Part shown: piece by piece, positions 42,487-50,573 of the stretch
Numbering within the stretch: position 1 is the first letter of the stretch
Layout: each line of letters begins with the position of its first letter
Source of the DNA: Companilactobacillus farciminis KCTC 3681 = DSM 20184
Lineage (GTDB): Bacteria; Bacillota; Bacilli; Lactobacillales; Lactobacillaceae
DNA: 64,000 nucleotides
Assembly: GCF_002706745.1 (NCBI RefSeq)
Contig: NZ_CP017702.1
Location: forward strand, 2,294,001-2,358,000
Direction of reading: 5' to 3'
The notes under the pieces: generated by a model
What the model saw: only the letters and a program-made list of their open reading frames with translations
Databases searched by the model: none
Told to the model about the DNA's origin: nothing
Position numbers and translations under genes: made by a program

Positions 42487-42618
42487 AAAAAACATTCAAA
42501 ATCTGCAATACTTTAGCCATTATGAGATTTGAAGAAAATCATCAGAAGAAGGTATTTTTTTATTTTTCATAAATTGTAGGTAAAATATTATTTAGCATAT
42601 TTTATGGAGATCAAACTC

Positions 42619-43926
42619 ATGATAGAAATCAGCATCATTGGAACCATAATTGATGATTTTTTTACAGAATTAATATTCTTTTATGTCTTCATCAATATTT
42701 ATTATTTGAAACGTAAGATAAATACAAAAAATGGATTGAAAATATTTTTGCTATTTGTGTATTCTCTTATCTTGGATTATTTTCTACCTAATTGGATGAT
42801 TTTCACTCTTTTTATAGCCATGTATTTCTTACTCAATGAGAATCACCAGACAAATTATTACTTAATAAATTCAATTCTTCTAGGAGCCATATTAGAACTC
42901 TCGTTTTCAATAATCAGTTCTTCATTGATAGTGTATTTTAATAACATATTTACTATAAACAGTCTCTTACTTGTTCTAATAGACTCCGTAACCTGCTTTT
43001 TACTATCAACATTAGCCATATTACTCTACAGGTATTTTGGCTTTAGTACTTTAGTTAAAAAACAGAAATCACCTCAATTAACCTTTTTATTGTCATATTT
43101 ATACATATCATTATTTTTATTCATGAACTTAATTCAACATTTTAGAGCATATAAGAAATTAATTGTCGGTGTAATATTGTTTTTAATAATACAGACACTA
43201 TTAACAATTTTATATTCATCGGCTGAGATAAAAAAACAAAAAGAGAACTTAGAGAAAGAATCACTGATTAAGCAAATCGATAATCTAAAGTTATATACCA
43301 GCCAATTAGATACTGATCAAAAAAACATGCATAAGTTCAAACACGATTATAAAAATATACTTTTGAGTCTTGAAGAATTGGCCAAATCTGAAAATAATAA
43401 CGAATTGAAAAAATCACTTGACGAATTAAATGGCTATTCAAACATTTATTTTGAAAACACACCTATGAACTTCTATAAAGATTTGGAGTACGTCTCTAAT
43501 TCTTATATAAAGAGTCTATTGATCAGTAAATTCAAAACAATGAAAACACTTGATATCAAATATAGTTTTGAATGCAAATCGATTATCAAAAATATCGGCA
43601 TGAACATATTTGATTTCATAAGATTATTAGGTATTTCAATCGATAATGCCATAGAAGAAGTCGAGGATAATCCAAATGGAAATATCAAAATAGCAATAAT
43701 TAATGATGATAAAACCACTTTATTTTCCATCGAGAATACTCTTGTACACTCTAAGTCACCCACTATCCAAAATATGCGCAAGGCAGGATTTTCCACCAAA
43801 AAAAATCATGCCGGGCTTGGCATGATAAATATTCAAGATATAAGCAAAAAATATCCAAATTTATTTATTAATTATCATAAGGATGAAAAAATATTTAATA
43901 TTCAAATTGTCCTTACTAAAAATTAG
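42619..43926 (+). CDS. AgrC/HPK10-type peptide-sensing histidine kinase
   Basis: 435-aa membrane kinase. Six hydrophobic segments fill residues 1-205 (IDDFFTELIFFYVFINIYYL, IFLLFVYSLILDYFL and so on), then a coiled coil (AEIKKQKENLEKESLIKQIDNLKLYTSQLD). The His box is FKHDYKNILLSLEEL near 245, the N box DNAIEEVEDN near 350, and the Gly box KKNHAGLGMINIQDI near 400; this is the GHKL/HATPase_c_5 type of AgrC, PlnB and related pheromone receptors. ATG at 42619 follows GGAGA. It pairs with the LytTR regulator ten bp downstream. No pheromone gene is evident nearby. Confidence 0.88.
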   Translation: MIEISIIGTIIDDFFTELIFFYVFINIYYLKRKINTKNGLKIFLLFVYSLILDYFLPNWMIFTLFIAMYFLLNENHQTNYYLINSILLGAILELSFSIISSSLIVYFNNIFTINSLLLVLIDSVTCFLLSTLAILLYRYFGFSTLVKKQKSPQLTFLLSYLYISLFLFMNLIQHFRAYKKLIVGVILFLIIQTLLTILYSSAEIKKQKENLEKESLIKQIDNLKLYTSQLDTDQKNMHKFKHDYKNILLSLEELAKSENNNELKKSLDELNGYSNIYFENTPMNFYKDLEYVSNSYIKSLLISKFKTMKTLDIKYSFECKSIIKNIGMNIFDFIRLLGISIDNAIEEVEDNPNGNIKIAIINDDKTTLFSIENTLVHSKSPTIQNMRKAGFSTKKNHAGLGMINIQDISKKYPNLFINYHKDEKIFNIQIVLTKN

Positions 43927-43935
43927 GAGATTATT

Positions 43936-44691
43936 ATGAGTTATCCAATAGTTATATGTGAGGACAATCCCACTCAACTCAAAAATATCAAAATAATACT
44001 TGAAAGTTATATTATGTTTCATGACGATCCTTTAGAACTGAAATTAGCTGCTTTAAATCCTAATGAAGTAATTAATTACTTATCCGAAAAGCCATTATCC
44101 CATGGGATTTATTTTCTCGACATTGATTTAGGAACAAATATAAATGGAATTGACTTAGCTAAAAAGATAAGAAAAATGGATGTTCAAGCCAATATTATTT
44201 TTACTACAACCCATGACGAAATGGCACCAGTTACTCTAAAAAATAAAGTTGGAGCTATAGATTTTATTGAAAAGGACCAAAGCATTGAAGATTATCGGGA
44301 TAAATTATACGATGCTCTAAAATATGCAGAAAATATAACAAACAAAACTATGGAAAAAGAGAATTCTAATTTTACTTTTGAAATCGGTAATCAGATATAT
44401 AACTTTGATCAATCTGAAATTGTCCTCATCGAGACCTCAAGTGTTCCCCATCGATTAACGTTAGAAACAATCAATGGCAATTATGAGTTTTACAACAAAA
44501 TAAGTGATTTAGAAAAAGAATATCCTTTTCTTTTAAAGCTCAACAGATCATGCCTAATAAATCCTAACAATATCAGAAATGCCAACTTCACTACTAGACT
44601 CATTACATTCAAAAACGATTCAGCCAAAAAGTTTCCAATAGGTAAATCAAGAAAACTTAAATCTGAAATCAAGAAAATCCTTCAACACTAA
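43936..44691 (+). CDS. AgrA/LytTR-family response regulator
   Basis: 251-aa regulator. Receiver domain with acidic pocket CEDN near residue 8, phosphoacceptor Asp in YFLDIDLG near 58, Thr in FTTTHDE, Lys in FIEKDQ; then a LytTR DNA-binding domain (VLIETSSVPHRLTLETINGNYEFYNKISDLEKEYPFLLKLNRSCLINPNNI) from about 145. AGGAGA precedes the ATG. It is expected to bind pairs of short direct repeats; candidates with 22-bp spacing lie before the kinase gene and two immunity genes. Confidence 0.92.
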   Translation: MSYPIVICEDNPTQLKNIKIILESYIMFHDDPLELKLAALNPNEVINYLSEKPLSHGIYFLDIDLGTNINGIDLAKKIRKMDVQANIIFTTTHDEMAPVTLKNKVGAIDFIEKDQSIEDYRDKLYDALKYAENITNKTMEKENSNFTFEIGNQIYNFDQSEIVLIETSSVPHRLTLETINGNYEFYNKISDLEKEYPFLLKLNRSCLINPNNIRNANFTTRLITFKNDSAKKFPIGKSRKLKSEIKKILQH

Positions 44692-44770
44692 GCGGTTTAA
44701 AGTTACTTTTGCAATTAATTTAGAGGGCCAAAAGTAAAATGTTTTTCAATCTCCAAGACTATAAGAACTG

Positions 44771-44799
44771 CCATTCAGGATATTTTCACTTACCATCTA
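44771..44799 (+). promoter_or_regulatory. Candidate response-regulator box upstream of an immunity operon
   Basis: CCATTCA at 44771 and CCATCTA at 44793, 22 bp apart, with the shared CAGGATATTTT between them. Confidence 0.5.
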
Positions 44800-44866
44800 T
44801 TCAATTATGTTTAAATTAACTTATATACTTATAGCCATTCAACATAATCTCTTGGAGGTATCAATT

Positions 44867-45160
44867 ATGAAAGACGATGACAAAGCAAAAATTATTAATG
44901 CCGTTACTAACTTGAGTACTGCCCTAAAGAAATATCATCCTAATACTGAAACCTGTAACTATGTCGAAATGACTTTAACAGAACTGAAGAAAAAAGATGG
45001 AAAAGCATTCACTGGTGCATTTCTTTACTTTCTTACTAAGGCTTCAATGTTAAGAACCTCTGAAAATGTCAGCCTTAACGATACTGAATCAAAATTGTGG
45101 CACAAAATGTCTGCTTTGAAAAACTTAGGAAACGACTTTTTCTTTGGAATGGGTCTTTAA
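44867..45160 (+). CDS. Immunity-like small protein, paralogue of the one at 41.4 kb
   Basis: 97-aa helical protein, homologous to the 41.4-kb gene product in VEMTLTELKKKDGKAFTGAFLYFLTKASMLRTSENVSLNDTESKLW. ATG at 44867 follows TTGGAGG at eight bases. It shares the promoter block CAGGATATTTT with its paralogue and is followed after 20 bp by an enterocin-A-type immunity gene, so the two are probably co-expressed under the adjacent two-component system. Confidence 0.6.
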   Translation: MKDDDKAKIINAVTNLSTALKKYHPNTETCNYVEMTLTELKKKDGKAFTGAFLYFLTKASMLRTSENVSLNDTESKLWHKMSALKNLGNDFFFGMGL

Positions 45161-45180
45161 TCAACTATAGGAGGAATAAC

Positions 45181-45516
45181 ATGCGTGAAGAACTTTCTAA
45201 TATGGTAGAAATAGCTTATCGACAAGTAACAAACCCAAAATATAATGAAACCAGAATAGAATTATCGCATCTTCACAAAGAATTAAATGATGGTGAAGAT
45301 AGCAACAAAATTATGTTTGAACTGAGAAAATCATTATTACAAGCTGATCCATCGTTGAATCTAAAAAATCGCATTTCCGGATTACCACTTGAATATCGTA
45401 ATCTGTTTCATTTTATAGATTCAAAATTAAAAAAAATTGATGCAAAAATATTGGATAAATACTATCAATATGGATTTATCCCTTTGAAATTTGGAAGTAC
45501 CATTAAATATCCTTAA
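45181..45516 (+). CDS. Enterocin A-type bacteriocin immunity protein
   Basis: 111-aa protein. MVEIAYRQVTNPKYNETRIELSHLHKELNDGEDSNKIMFELRKSLLQADPSLNLKNRISGLPLEYRNLFHFI shows the charged helices of the pediocin-like immunity family, with a tail YYQYGFIPLKFGS. ATG directly after AGGAGGAATAAC. It is the last gene of the accessory island; a bidirectional terminator follows. Confidence 0.68.
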   Translation: MREELSNMVEIAYRQVTNPKYNETRIELSHLHKELNDGEDSNKIMFELRKSLLQADPSLNLKNRISGLPLEYRNLFHFIDSKLKKIDAKILDKYYQYGFIPLKFGSTIKYP

Positions 45517-45517
45517 C

Positions 45518-45567
45518 AAAAAAATGAGATGACAAACTCCAGTAATCGGAATCGTCATCTCATTTTC
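45518..45567. terminator. Bidirectional terminator at the island's right border
   Basis: AAAATGAGATGAC and GTCATCTCATTTT pair across a 20-base loop, between convergent genes. Confidence 0.85.
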
Positions 45568-45574
45568 ATTTTGC

Positions 45575-46042
45575 TTATATTTGTCCAACTTCCACAGAAA
45601 CTTCATTAGACAACTTTTTATCAAGATACTTTTGCATTTCTTTATAGGAAATATTAAAGTTCATTTCCACTTGTTGGGGTCTTTTTGTATTGAAAATCAC
45701 TGCTACTTTAGGTTTACGACCTTGAATCTCAATTGGAATCAAAGTTACGTGAACGACGGAAGCATAATCGAGCACACCTGAATAAAAGCCATTGAGAACA
45801 ATTTTCTTTTCTCCGACTCCACCGACACCATTCATAATATTCAACAACATGAACAAGGCAACCATGATGATGTAAGATAATTGACCAGTTGGTGAAACTA
45901 GTAACCATGCACCGATAAAGGCTGCGAAAATCAATGATGAAATTTTATAAATTGATCTAATTTCAATCTGTGACTGCCAATAAACATTGAAAACGGCACC
46001 GACGAAAAAGATCACATCAACTATTAGTAGTATTACACTCAT
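45575..46042 (-). CDS. Four-helix membrane protein, hypothetical
   Basis: 155-aa protein. Residues 1-75 carry three helices (VILLIVDVIFFVGAVFNVYW, ISSLIFAAFIGAWLLV, LSYIIMVALFMLLNIM); the second half is a soluble beta-rich domain containing LIPIEIQGRKPKVAVIFNTKRPQQVEMNFN. It resembles DUF5673-type proteins of lactobacilli, but I am not certain. Ribosome site AAAAGGGATAAATTTAA precedes the ATG. Confidence 0.55.
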   Translation of the reverse strand: MSVILLIVDVIFFVGAVFNVYWQSQIEIRSIYKISSLIFAAFIGAWLLVSPTGQLSYIIMVALFMLLNIMNGVGGVGEKKIVLNGFYSGVLDYASVVHVTLIPIEIQGRKPKVAVIFNTKRPQQVEMNFNISYKEMQKYLDKKLSNEVSVEVGQI

Positions 46043-46361
46043 TTAAATTTATCCCTTTTCTAGTAATTATAATCAAGTATATTTTATTTTCAAAATCTAT
46101 CACTTATATTGTATCGTACTCAGTCATTAAATACATGAAGATGAATTGATAGTTTCAGAAAAATGTAATCATTTGCATTGATTTATTTGTTAAAATAACC
46201 AATCTGGCATAAAAATATTCATGCCAATTTATCAAAAAAATGCAATTATGACGGCTTTTTGGCGATTATTTTTAGGGATACTTAATTATTTTATTTAGAC
46301 CCTTTAATGTTGCTCTCTAACATGATATTATATCTTGAGATTGAAAAAGGGGGATATACGC
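46043..46361. other. Intergenic region before mntH
   Basis: AT-rich, 319 bp between divergent genes. It contains TGGCAT-N10-ATGCCA at 46205-46226, a possible regulator site. No clear MntR box and no manganese riboswitch core was found. Nothing else supportable. Confidence 0.4.
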
Positions 46362-47726
46362 TTGAGTGAAAAAAATAAAAAACACGAAAGCCTAATTCAT
46401 TATGCTAACGGCCCTTCCTTGGAAGAAATTAATGACACCGTTGAGGTTCCAACTGATGCGGGTTTCTTTAAAACCCTATTAGCATACAGTGGTCCTGGTG
46501 CCTTAGTTGCCGTGGGTTACATGGATCCAGGTAACTGGGTAACATCTATTGCTGGTGGTGCTCAATTTAAGTACAAATTACTATCTGTTATCTTGATTTC
46601 TAGTTTGATTGCGATGCTTCTGCAATACATGGCGGCTAAACTAGGCATTGTGACCGGAAGAGATTTGGCTCAATTAACTAGAGATAGAACTTCTAAAGTT
46701 GGTGGTTTTATTCTTTGGATCATCACTGAATTAGCTATCATGGCGACTGATATCGCTGAAATTATCGGTTCGGCCATCGCGCTGAAATTGCTTTTCAACA
46801 TACCTGTGCTCTGGGGTGTTATTATTACCGCATTCGATGTTTTACTTCTATTAGTCTTGATGAAACTTGGCTTTAGAAAGATCGAAGCTATCGTTGCAGC
46901 TTTAATTATGGTTATTCTATTCGTTTTCCTATACGAAGTTATCTTGGCACGTCCAGATATGGGACAAATGGTAGTCGGATTCGTTCCCAACCCACAAATT
47001 CTACAAAATCAAAGTATGCTTTACATTTCTCTTGGTATCGTTGGTGCGACAGTTATGCCACATAATTTGTACTTGCATTCTTCAATTTCACAAGCGAGAA
47101 AATACGACCGTGAAGACCCTAAGAGTGTTCATCAAGCCGTTCGTTTCTCAACTTGGGATTCAAATATTCAATTAACTTTGGCTTTCATCGTTAATACTTT
47201 ACTATTACTTCTAGGTGCTGCTTTGTTCTATGGTACAAACAGTGACCTTGGACGTTTCGTTGACTTGTTCAATGCCTTGCAAGATCCAAAAGTTGCCGGC
47301 GCTGTTGCTAGTCCTGTCTTGAGTATTTTGTTCGCAATTGCCCTATTGGCATCAGGTCAAAACTCAACAATTACTGGTACTTTGTCTGGTCAAATCGTTA
47401 TGGAAGGTTTCGTCCACATGAAGATGAAACTTTGGGCAAGACGTGTAATTACTCGTTTGATGTCAATCATCCCAGTTATTACTTTTGCTATTATTTATAA
47501 CGGTAACGAAGCAAAAATCGAATCACTTTTGACATTCTCACAAGTATTCTTGAGTGTCGCATTACCATTCTCAATTTTCCCATTGATCAAATTTACAAGT
47601 AACAAAGAATTGATGGGCGAATTCGCTAATAACAAACTAATCGAGTACATCGGTTACTTTATCGCTGTAGTATTGACTATTTTAAATATTTGGTTGATCT
47701 ACACTACATTCGTACCTGCAACTTAA
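46362..47726 (+). CDS. mntH: Nramp-family manganese transporter
   Basis: 454-aa proton-coupled divalent-metal importer with 11 helices. Signature DPGNW in helix 1 ([20 protein letters not shown] near residue 55) and MPHNLYLHS in helix 6 near 230, whose Asp, Asn and Met coordinate Mn2+. The TTG at 46362 lies eight bases after AAGGGGG, a better start than the upstream in-frame codon. Lactobacilli depend on high manganese for oxidative-stress defence. Terminator follows. Confidence 0.95.
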   Translation: MSEKNKKHESLIHYANGPSLEEINDTVEVPTDAGFFKTLLAYSGPGALVAVGYMDPGNWVTSIAGGAQFKYKLLSVILISSLIAMLLQYMAAKLGIVTGRDLAQLTRDRTSKVGGFILWIITELAIMATDIAEIIGSAIALKLLFNIPVLWGVIITAFDVLLLLVLMKLGFRKIEAIVAALIMVILFVFLYEVILARPDMGQMVVGFVPNPQILQNQSMLYISLGIVGATVMPHNLYLHSSISQARKYDREDPKSVHQAVRFSTWDSNIQLTLAFIVNTLLLLLGAALFYGTNSDLGRFVDLFNALQDPKVAGAVASPVLSILFAIALLASGQNSTITGTLSGQIVMEGFVHMKMKLWARRVITRLMSIIPVITFAIIYNGNEAKIESLLTFSQVFLSVALPFSIFPLIKFTSNKELMGEFANNKLIEYIGYFIAVVLTILNIWLIYTTFVPAT

Positions 47727-47732
47727 TTTTAT

Positions 47733-47778
47733 AAGTCCCGATAGAATTCACTTCGATGAGTTCTGTTAGGGCTTTTTA
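47733..47778 (+). terminator. Terminator after mntH
   Basis: AGTCCCGATAGAATTCA and TGAGTTCTGTTAGGGCT pair, followed by TTTTTATTT. Confidence 0.85.
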
Positions 47779-47821
47779 TTTATATTTATACCTGATACGT
47801 AAATAAGAAGGGAGTCTTTCT

Positions 47822-47968
47822 ATGCCAAAGAAAACCTCACTAGATTATGCAATCATCCATGATAAATTAATCGAAATGCATATTTTGCCTGATAATCCCA
47901 TTGTCAAGCCTACTGATGACTACTGGAATAGCTTTAAACCAAAAAATAATGAAAAAAATAAAAGCTGA
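47822..47968 (+). CDS. 48-aa hypothetical protein
   Basis: Small frame (MPKKTSLDYAIIHDKLIEMH, then an ILPDNPIVKPTDDYWNSF segment and a Lys/Asn tail). AAGGGAG precedes the ATG at eight bases. Polar, no helix long enough for a membrane. Its stop codon touches the left end of a palindromic repeat. Unrecognised; the Trp/Tyr/Pro-containing middle argues for real coding. Confidence 0.5.
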   Translation: MPKKTSLDYAIIHDKLIEMHILPDNPIVKPTDDYWNSFKPKNNEKNKS

Positions 47969-48138
47969 ATCTAGTCGGGAGCAAAATCTCTGTGATGGCT
48001 CAGCCGGCAAATTCTTAGCGATTTATCGCTTAGAATAAGACCCAGCTTTGAAATGCTGCGCACTTGGTTTATGCAGTAGTTCAAAGTGGCGTCGCCAGCG
48101 TTCCAGCCAATCACAGAAATTTTGCGGACGACGGCATA
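47969..48138. repeat. Palindromic intergenic repeat, B type
   Basis: About 170 bp. Left arm GCAAAATCTCTGTGATGGCTC faces right arm CCAGCCAATCACAGAAATTTTGC; ends are ATCTAGTCGGGA and GCGGACGACGG. A central hairpin ATTCTTAGCGATTTATCGCTTAGAAT occupies 48012-48037, equivalent to the AAGCAATAAATTGCTT hairpin in copy A1. Same design as the A copies with different arm sequence. Confidence 0.75.
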
Positions 48139-48231
48139 TTTCATCCTCCCCCCAATTATTAATTTGTTATTTACAGTAAATATCTGGTATGCTTTACACA
48201 ACAAAAACAATATGAAAGCAAGGAATATTGA

Positions 48232-49002
48232 TTGAATGCACTAGTTAATATGTACGGCCCATTCTTCGATCTTCACAACTGGGCAACTGTGATCGAATCA
48301 GGTGAAGACTGGTTAATTATCCTCTCACTAGTAGTGATGGAATGTATCTTATCCGTTGATAATGCGGTAGTTTTAGCTGCCCAAACTCAATCGCTGCCAA
48401 ATAAAGTTGAACAAGAAAAATCCCTTTTCTACGGATTATTCGGTGCCTACATTTTTAGATTTTTAGTTATCGGTGTCGGTGTCTACTTAATTAACTTCTG
48501 GTGGATCAAAGTTTTCGGTGCTGCTTACCTATTCTACTTGTTCTTAAAGCACTTCTTCTTCACTAATAAAAAGAAAGTTGAAGCTCCGACAGAACCCAAA
48601 AAGAAAAACAAACTCGAGAAGCATCTCCACATCTCTAGATTCTGGCAAGTTGTTATCTCAATTGAATTAATGGATATCGTCTTCTCAATTGACTCAGTTT
48701 TGGCTTCACTAGCTGTTTCTAGCAACCCAGTTATCGTCTTGATTGGTGGTATGATTGGTATCTTAGCCATGAGAGGTATCGCCGAATTGATTATGGGCTT
48801 GATGAGTAAGATTCCAGAATTAAACGGTATGGCCTACTTCTTGATCTTGTTTATTTCTATCAAGTTGTTCTTATCAATTCCCGCTATCGACATTGAGGTT
48901 CCAAACTTAGTCTTCGTTGGTGTCTTAGTCGGTGCCATCATTGTTACCTTGATAATTCACATGATCAACAATCAAAAGGCTCCTAAGAGTAAGAAAAAAT
49001 AA
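48232..49002 (+). CDS. TerC-family integral membrane protein
   Basis: 256-aa protein of the TerC/YkoY family, implicated in manganese efflux and metallation of exported enzymes. Helix 1 has VVMECILSVDNAVVLA with the conserved Asp-Asn, and later ELMDIVFSIDSVLASLAVS repeats the motif, the two acidic sites expected for metal transport; seven to eight helices in all. TTG at 48232 follows AAGGA; an internal ATG at 48250 is possible. Located next to mntH, which fits Mn homeostasis. Confidence 0.87.
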   Translation: MNALVNMYGPFFDLHNWATVIESGEDWLIILSLVVMECILSVDNAVVLAAQTQSLPNKVEQEKSLFYGLFGAYIFRFLVIGVGVYLINFWWIKVFGAAYLFYLFLKHFFFTNKKKVEAPTEPKKKNKLEKHLHISRFWQVVISIELMDIVFSIDSVLASLAVSSNPVIVLIGGMIGILAMRGIAELIMGLMSKIPELNGMAYFLILFISIKLFLSIPAIDIEVPNLVFVGVLVGAIIVTLIIHMINNQKAPKSKKK

Positions 49003-49026
49003 CTTCCAATCGGAGGTTATTTTTTT
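48998..49026. terminator. Bidirectional terminator overlapping the convergent stop
   Basis: AATAACTTCC/GGAGGTTATT with a T-run on the plus strand; it includes the last codons of the amino acid permease gene on the minus strand. Confidence 0.8.
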
Positions 49027-50420
49027 TGCAATTTAGAATGTTTCAAACCATAAGTAAGGTACACTATCACACCAATTATCAGCCAAATAACTACAGTGAT
49101 TTTTGATAACTTTGGCAACATTATCAAGAAATACAAACTAGCTAATCCGGCTAGAACTGGCAAAACAGGATAAAGTGGCATCTTATAGCCATCTTTGTTA
49201 GGGATATCTTTACGATGGCGCAAAGGAATAATTCCAAATGATATGAAGGTAAAAGCCAACAAGGTTCCGGCATTGATCAACGAAGTCAATTCAGTCAATG
49301 GTACTAAACCAGCGAAAAAGGCTTGCACGACTGTAGCAACGATAATCGCATTCTTTGGCACGGCGTATTTCATATCGACTTCGCCCATCTTGCTTGGCAA
49401 TAAACCGTCACGTCCTAGAGCATAAACTAATCTAGACCCACCGAAGAACAGAGTCACTAAAGCGGTAAAGATTCCGACCAGAGCGCCTATAGTTATCAAT
49501 TTATTCCAAGTATTTAGATGAATAACTTTCAACGCATACGCTGCCGGATCATCGACGTTTAGTTGTTTATAGTTAACGATTCCGGTCAAAACTAATGAGA
49601 ATGCCACGTACAAAATAATGGCGATAAAGACTGTACCTAAGATTCCTTTGGCAACGTCTTTTTTAGGATTGATGGTTTCTGCTGAATTAGAAGCTAAAGC
49701 ATCAAATCCGATGAAAGCAAAGAAAACCGTCGCTGCTGAAGTTGATAGGCCACCTAATCCAAAGGGAGAAGTACGAAATTCTTGTGGATAGAATGGAACG
49801 TAATTTTTAGTTTTGATGTACAACGCTCCAACCAAAATAAATAAAACAATAATTGTGACTTTGATAACAACCGCAACATTTTCGACTTTTTTCGAGAGAC
49901 TAGTTCCGTGAGCAATCACAAAGGCAATTATCAAAACGATCAAAACGGCTGAGAGGTTGATTCCCCCACCTTCTAGTGGACCTGCGGATAAAAACTTAGG
50001 CAGATGAATTCCGAAAGCTCCGAGGATATTGTTATTAAAATACGATGCAAATCCGACTGATTGAGCGGATACCGACAAGAAATACTCCAAAATCAAGGCC
50101 CAACCGAGAATCCAACCGATTCCTTCACCATAAATGACGGAACCATACGAATACGCTGATCCAGCCACTGGCATAGCGGCCGCAAATTCTGCATAAGCCA
50201 TCCCGACAACTCCGGCTACGATACCTGAAATCAAGAAAGCAATGGCAACTGCCGGTCCCGCATGTAATGCTGCTTCGTGTCCTGGCAAAATAAAAATACC
50301 AGTTCCGATAATGGCCCCAATTCCTAATGCTAATAAGTCTTTCGCTGTTAAACTTTTGGTCAGTCTAGCATCTACTTTTAAATAATTATCTACTGATTGT
50401 TTTTTAAAAATATCCTTCAC
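49017..50420 (-). CDS. APC-family cationic amino acid permease (paralogue 1)
   Basis: 467-aa, 12-helix permease of the CAT/YfnA type. Helix 1 carries GIGAIIGTGIFILPG, followed by HAGPAVAIAFLISGIVAG; helix 6 reads ATVFFAFIGFDALASNSAE. The GTG at 50420 follows GAGAGG at ten bases and matches the start of its paralogue, so it is preferred to the upstream in-frame ATG. About four-fifths identical by eye to the next gene, hence a tandem duplication. Substrate unknown. Confidence 0.87.
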   Translation of the reverse strand: MKDIFKKQSVDNYLKVDARLTKSLTAKDLLALGIGAIIGTGIFILPGHEAALHAGPAVAIAFLISGIVAGVVGMAYAEFAAAMPVAGSAYSYGSVIYGEGIGWILGWALILEYFLSVSAQSVGFASYFNNNILGAFGIHLPKFLSAGPLEGGGINLSAVLIVLIIAFVIAHGTSLSKKVENVAVVIKVTIIVLFILVGALYIKTKNYVPFYPQEFRTSPFGLGGLSTSAATVFFAFIGFDALASNSAETINPKKDVAKGILGTVFIAIILYVAFSLVLTGIVNYKQLNVDDPAAYALKVIHLNTWNKLITIGALVGIFTALVTLFFGGSRLVYALGRDGLLPSKMGEVDMKYAVPKNAIIVATVVQAFFAGLVPLTELTSLINAGTLLAFTFISFGIIPLRHRKDIPNKDGYKMPLYPVLPVLAGLASLYFLIMLPKLSKITVVIWLIIGVIVYLTYGLKHSKLQKK

Positions 50421-50537
50421 AAAAATTCTTCCTCTCGAAAGCAACTAATTAAGTAAAAATTCTACTACAATGTTTTTGTTAAAAAAAGAGTTTTTCTAAT
50501 AAAAAGTGTATTTCTCTAATATTCATTTTCAAAAAAT

Positions 50538-50563
50538 AACCGATAGAATAAGCTTCTATCGGT
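50538..50563 (-). terminator. Terminator between the paralogous permeases
   Basis: AACCGATAGAA/TTCTATCGGTT perfect stem with following T-rich sequence on the minus strand. Confidence 0.75.
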
Positions 50564-50573
50564 TATCTTCTAA

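Noticed and set aside
42437..42532. 31-codon frame (MNFRFRIPFTIF...) before the kinase gene as a pheromone precursor
   Set aside because: No ribosome site, no double-glycine leader and no Cys; it overlaps the direct-repeat promoter region.
46205..46226. TGGCAT-N10-ATGCCA as an MntR box of mntH
   Set aside because: Does not resemble MntR consensus and lies over 130 bp before the start codon; kept only as a note.
48140..48231. Manganese (yybP-ykoY) riboswitch before the TerC gene
   Set aside because: Conserved core not present in the short leader; only about 90 bp and no terminator alternative.
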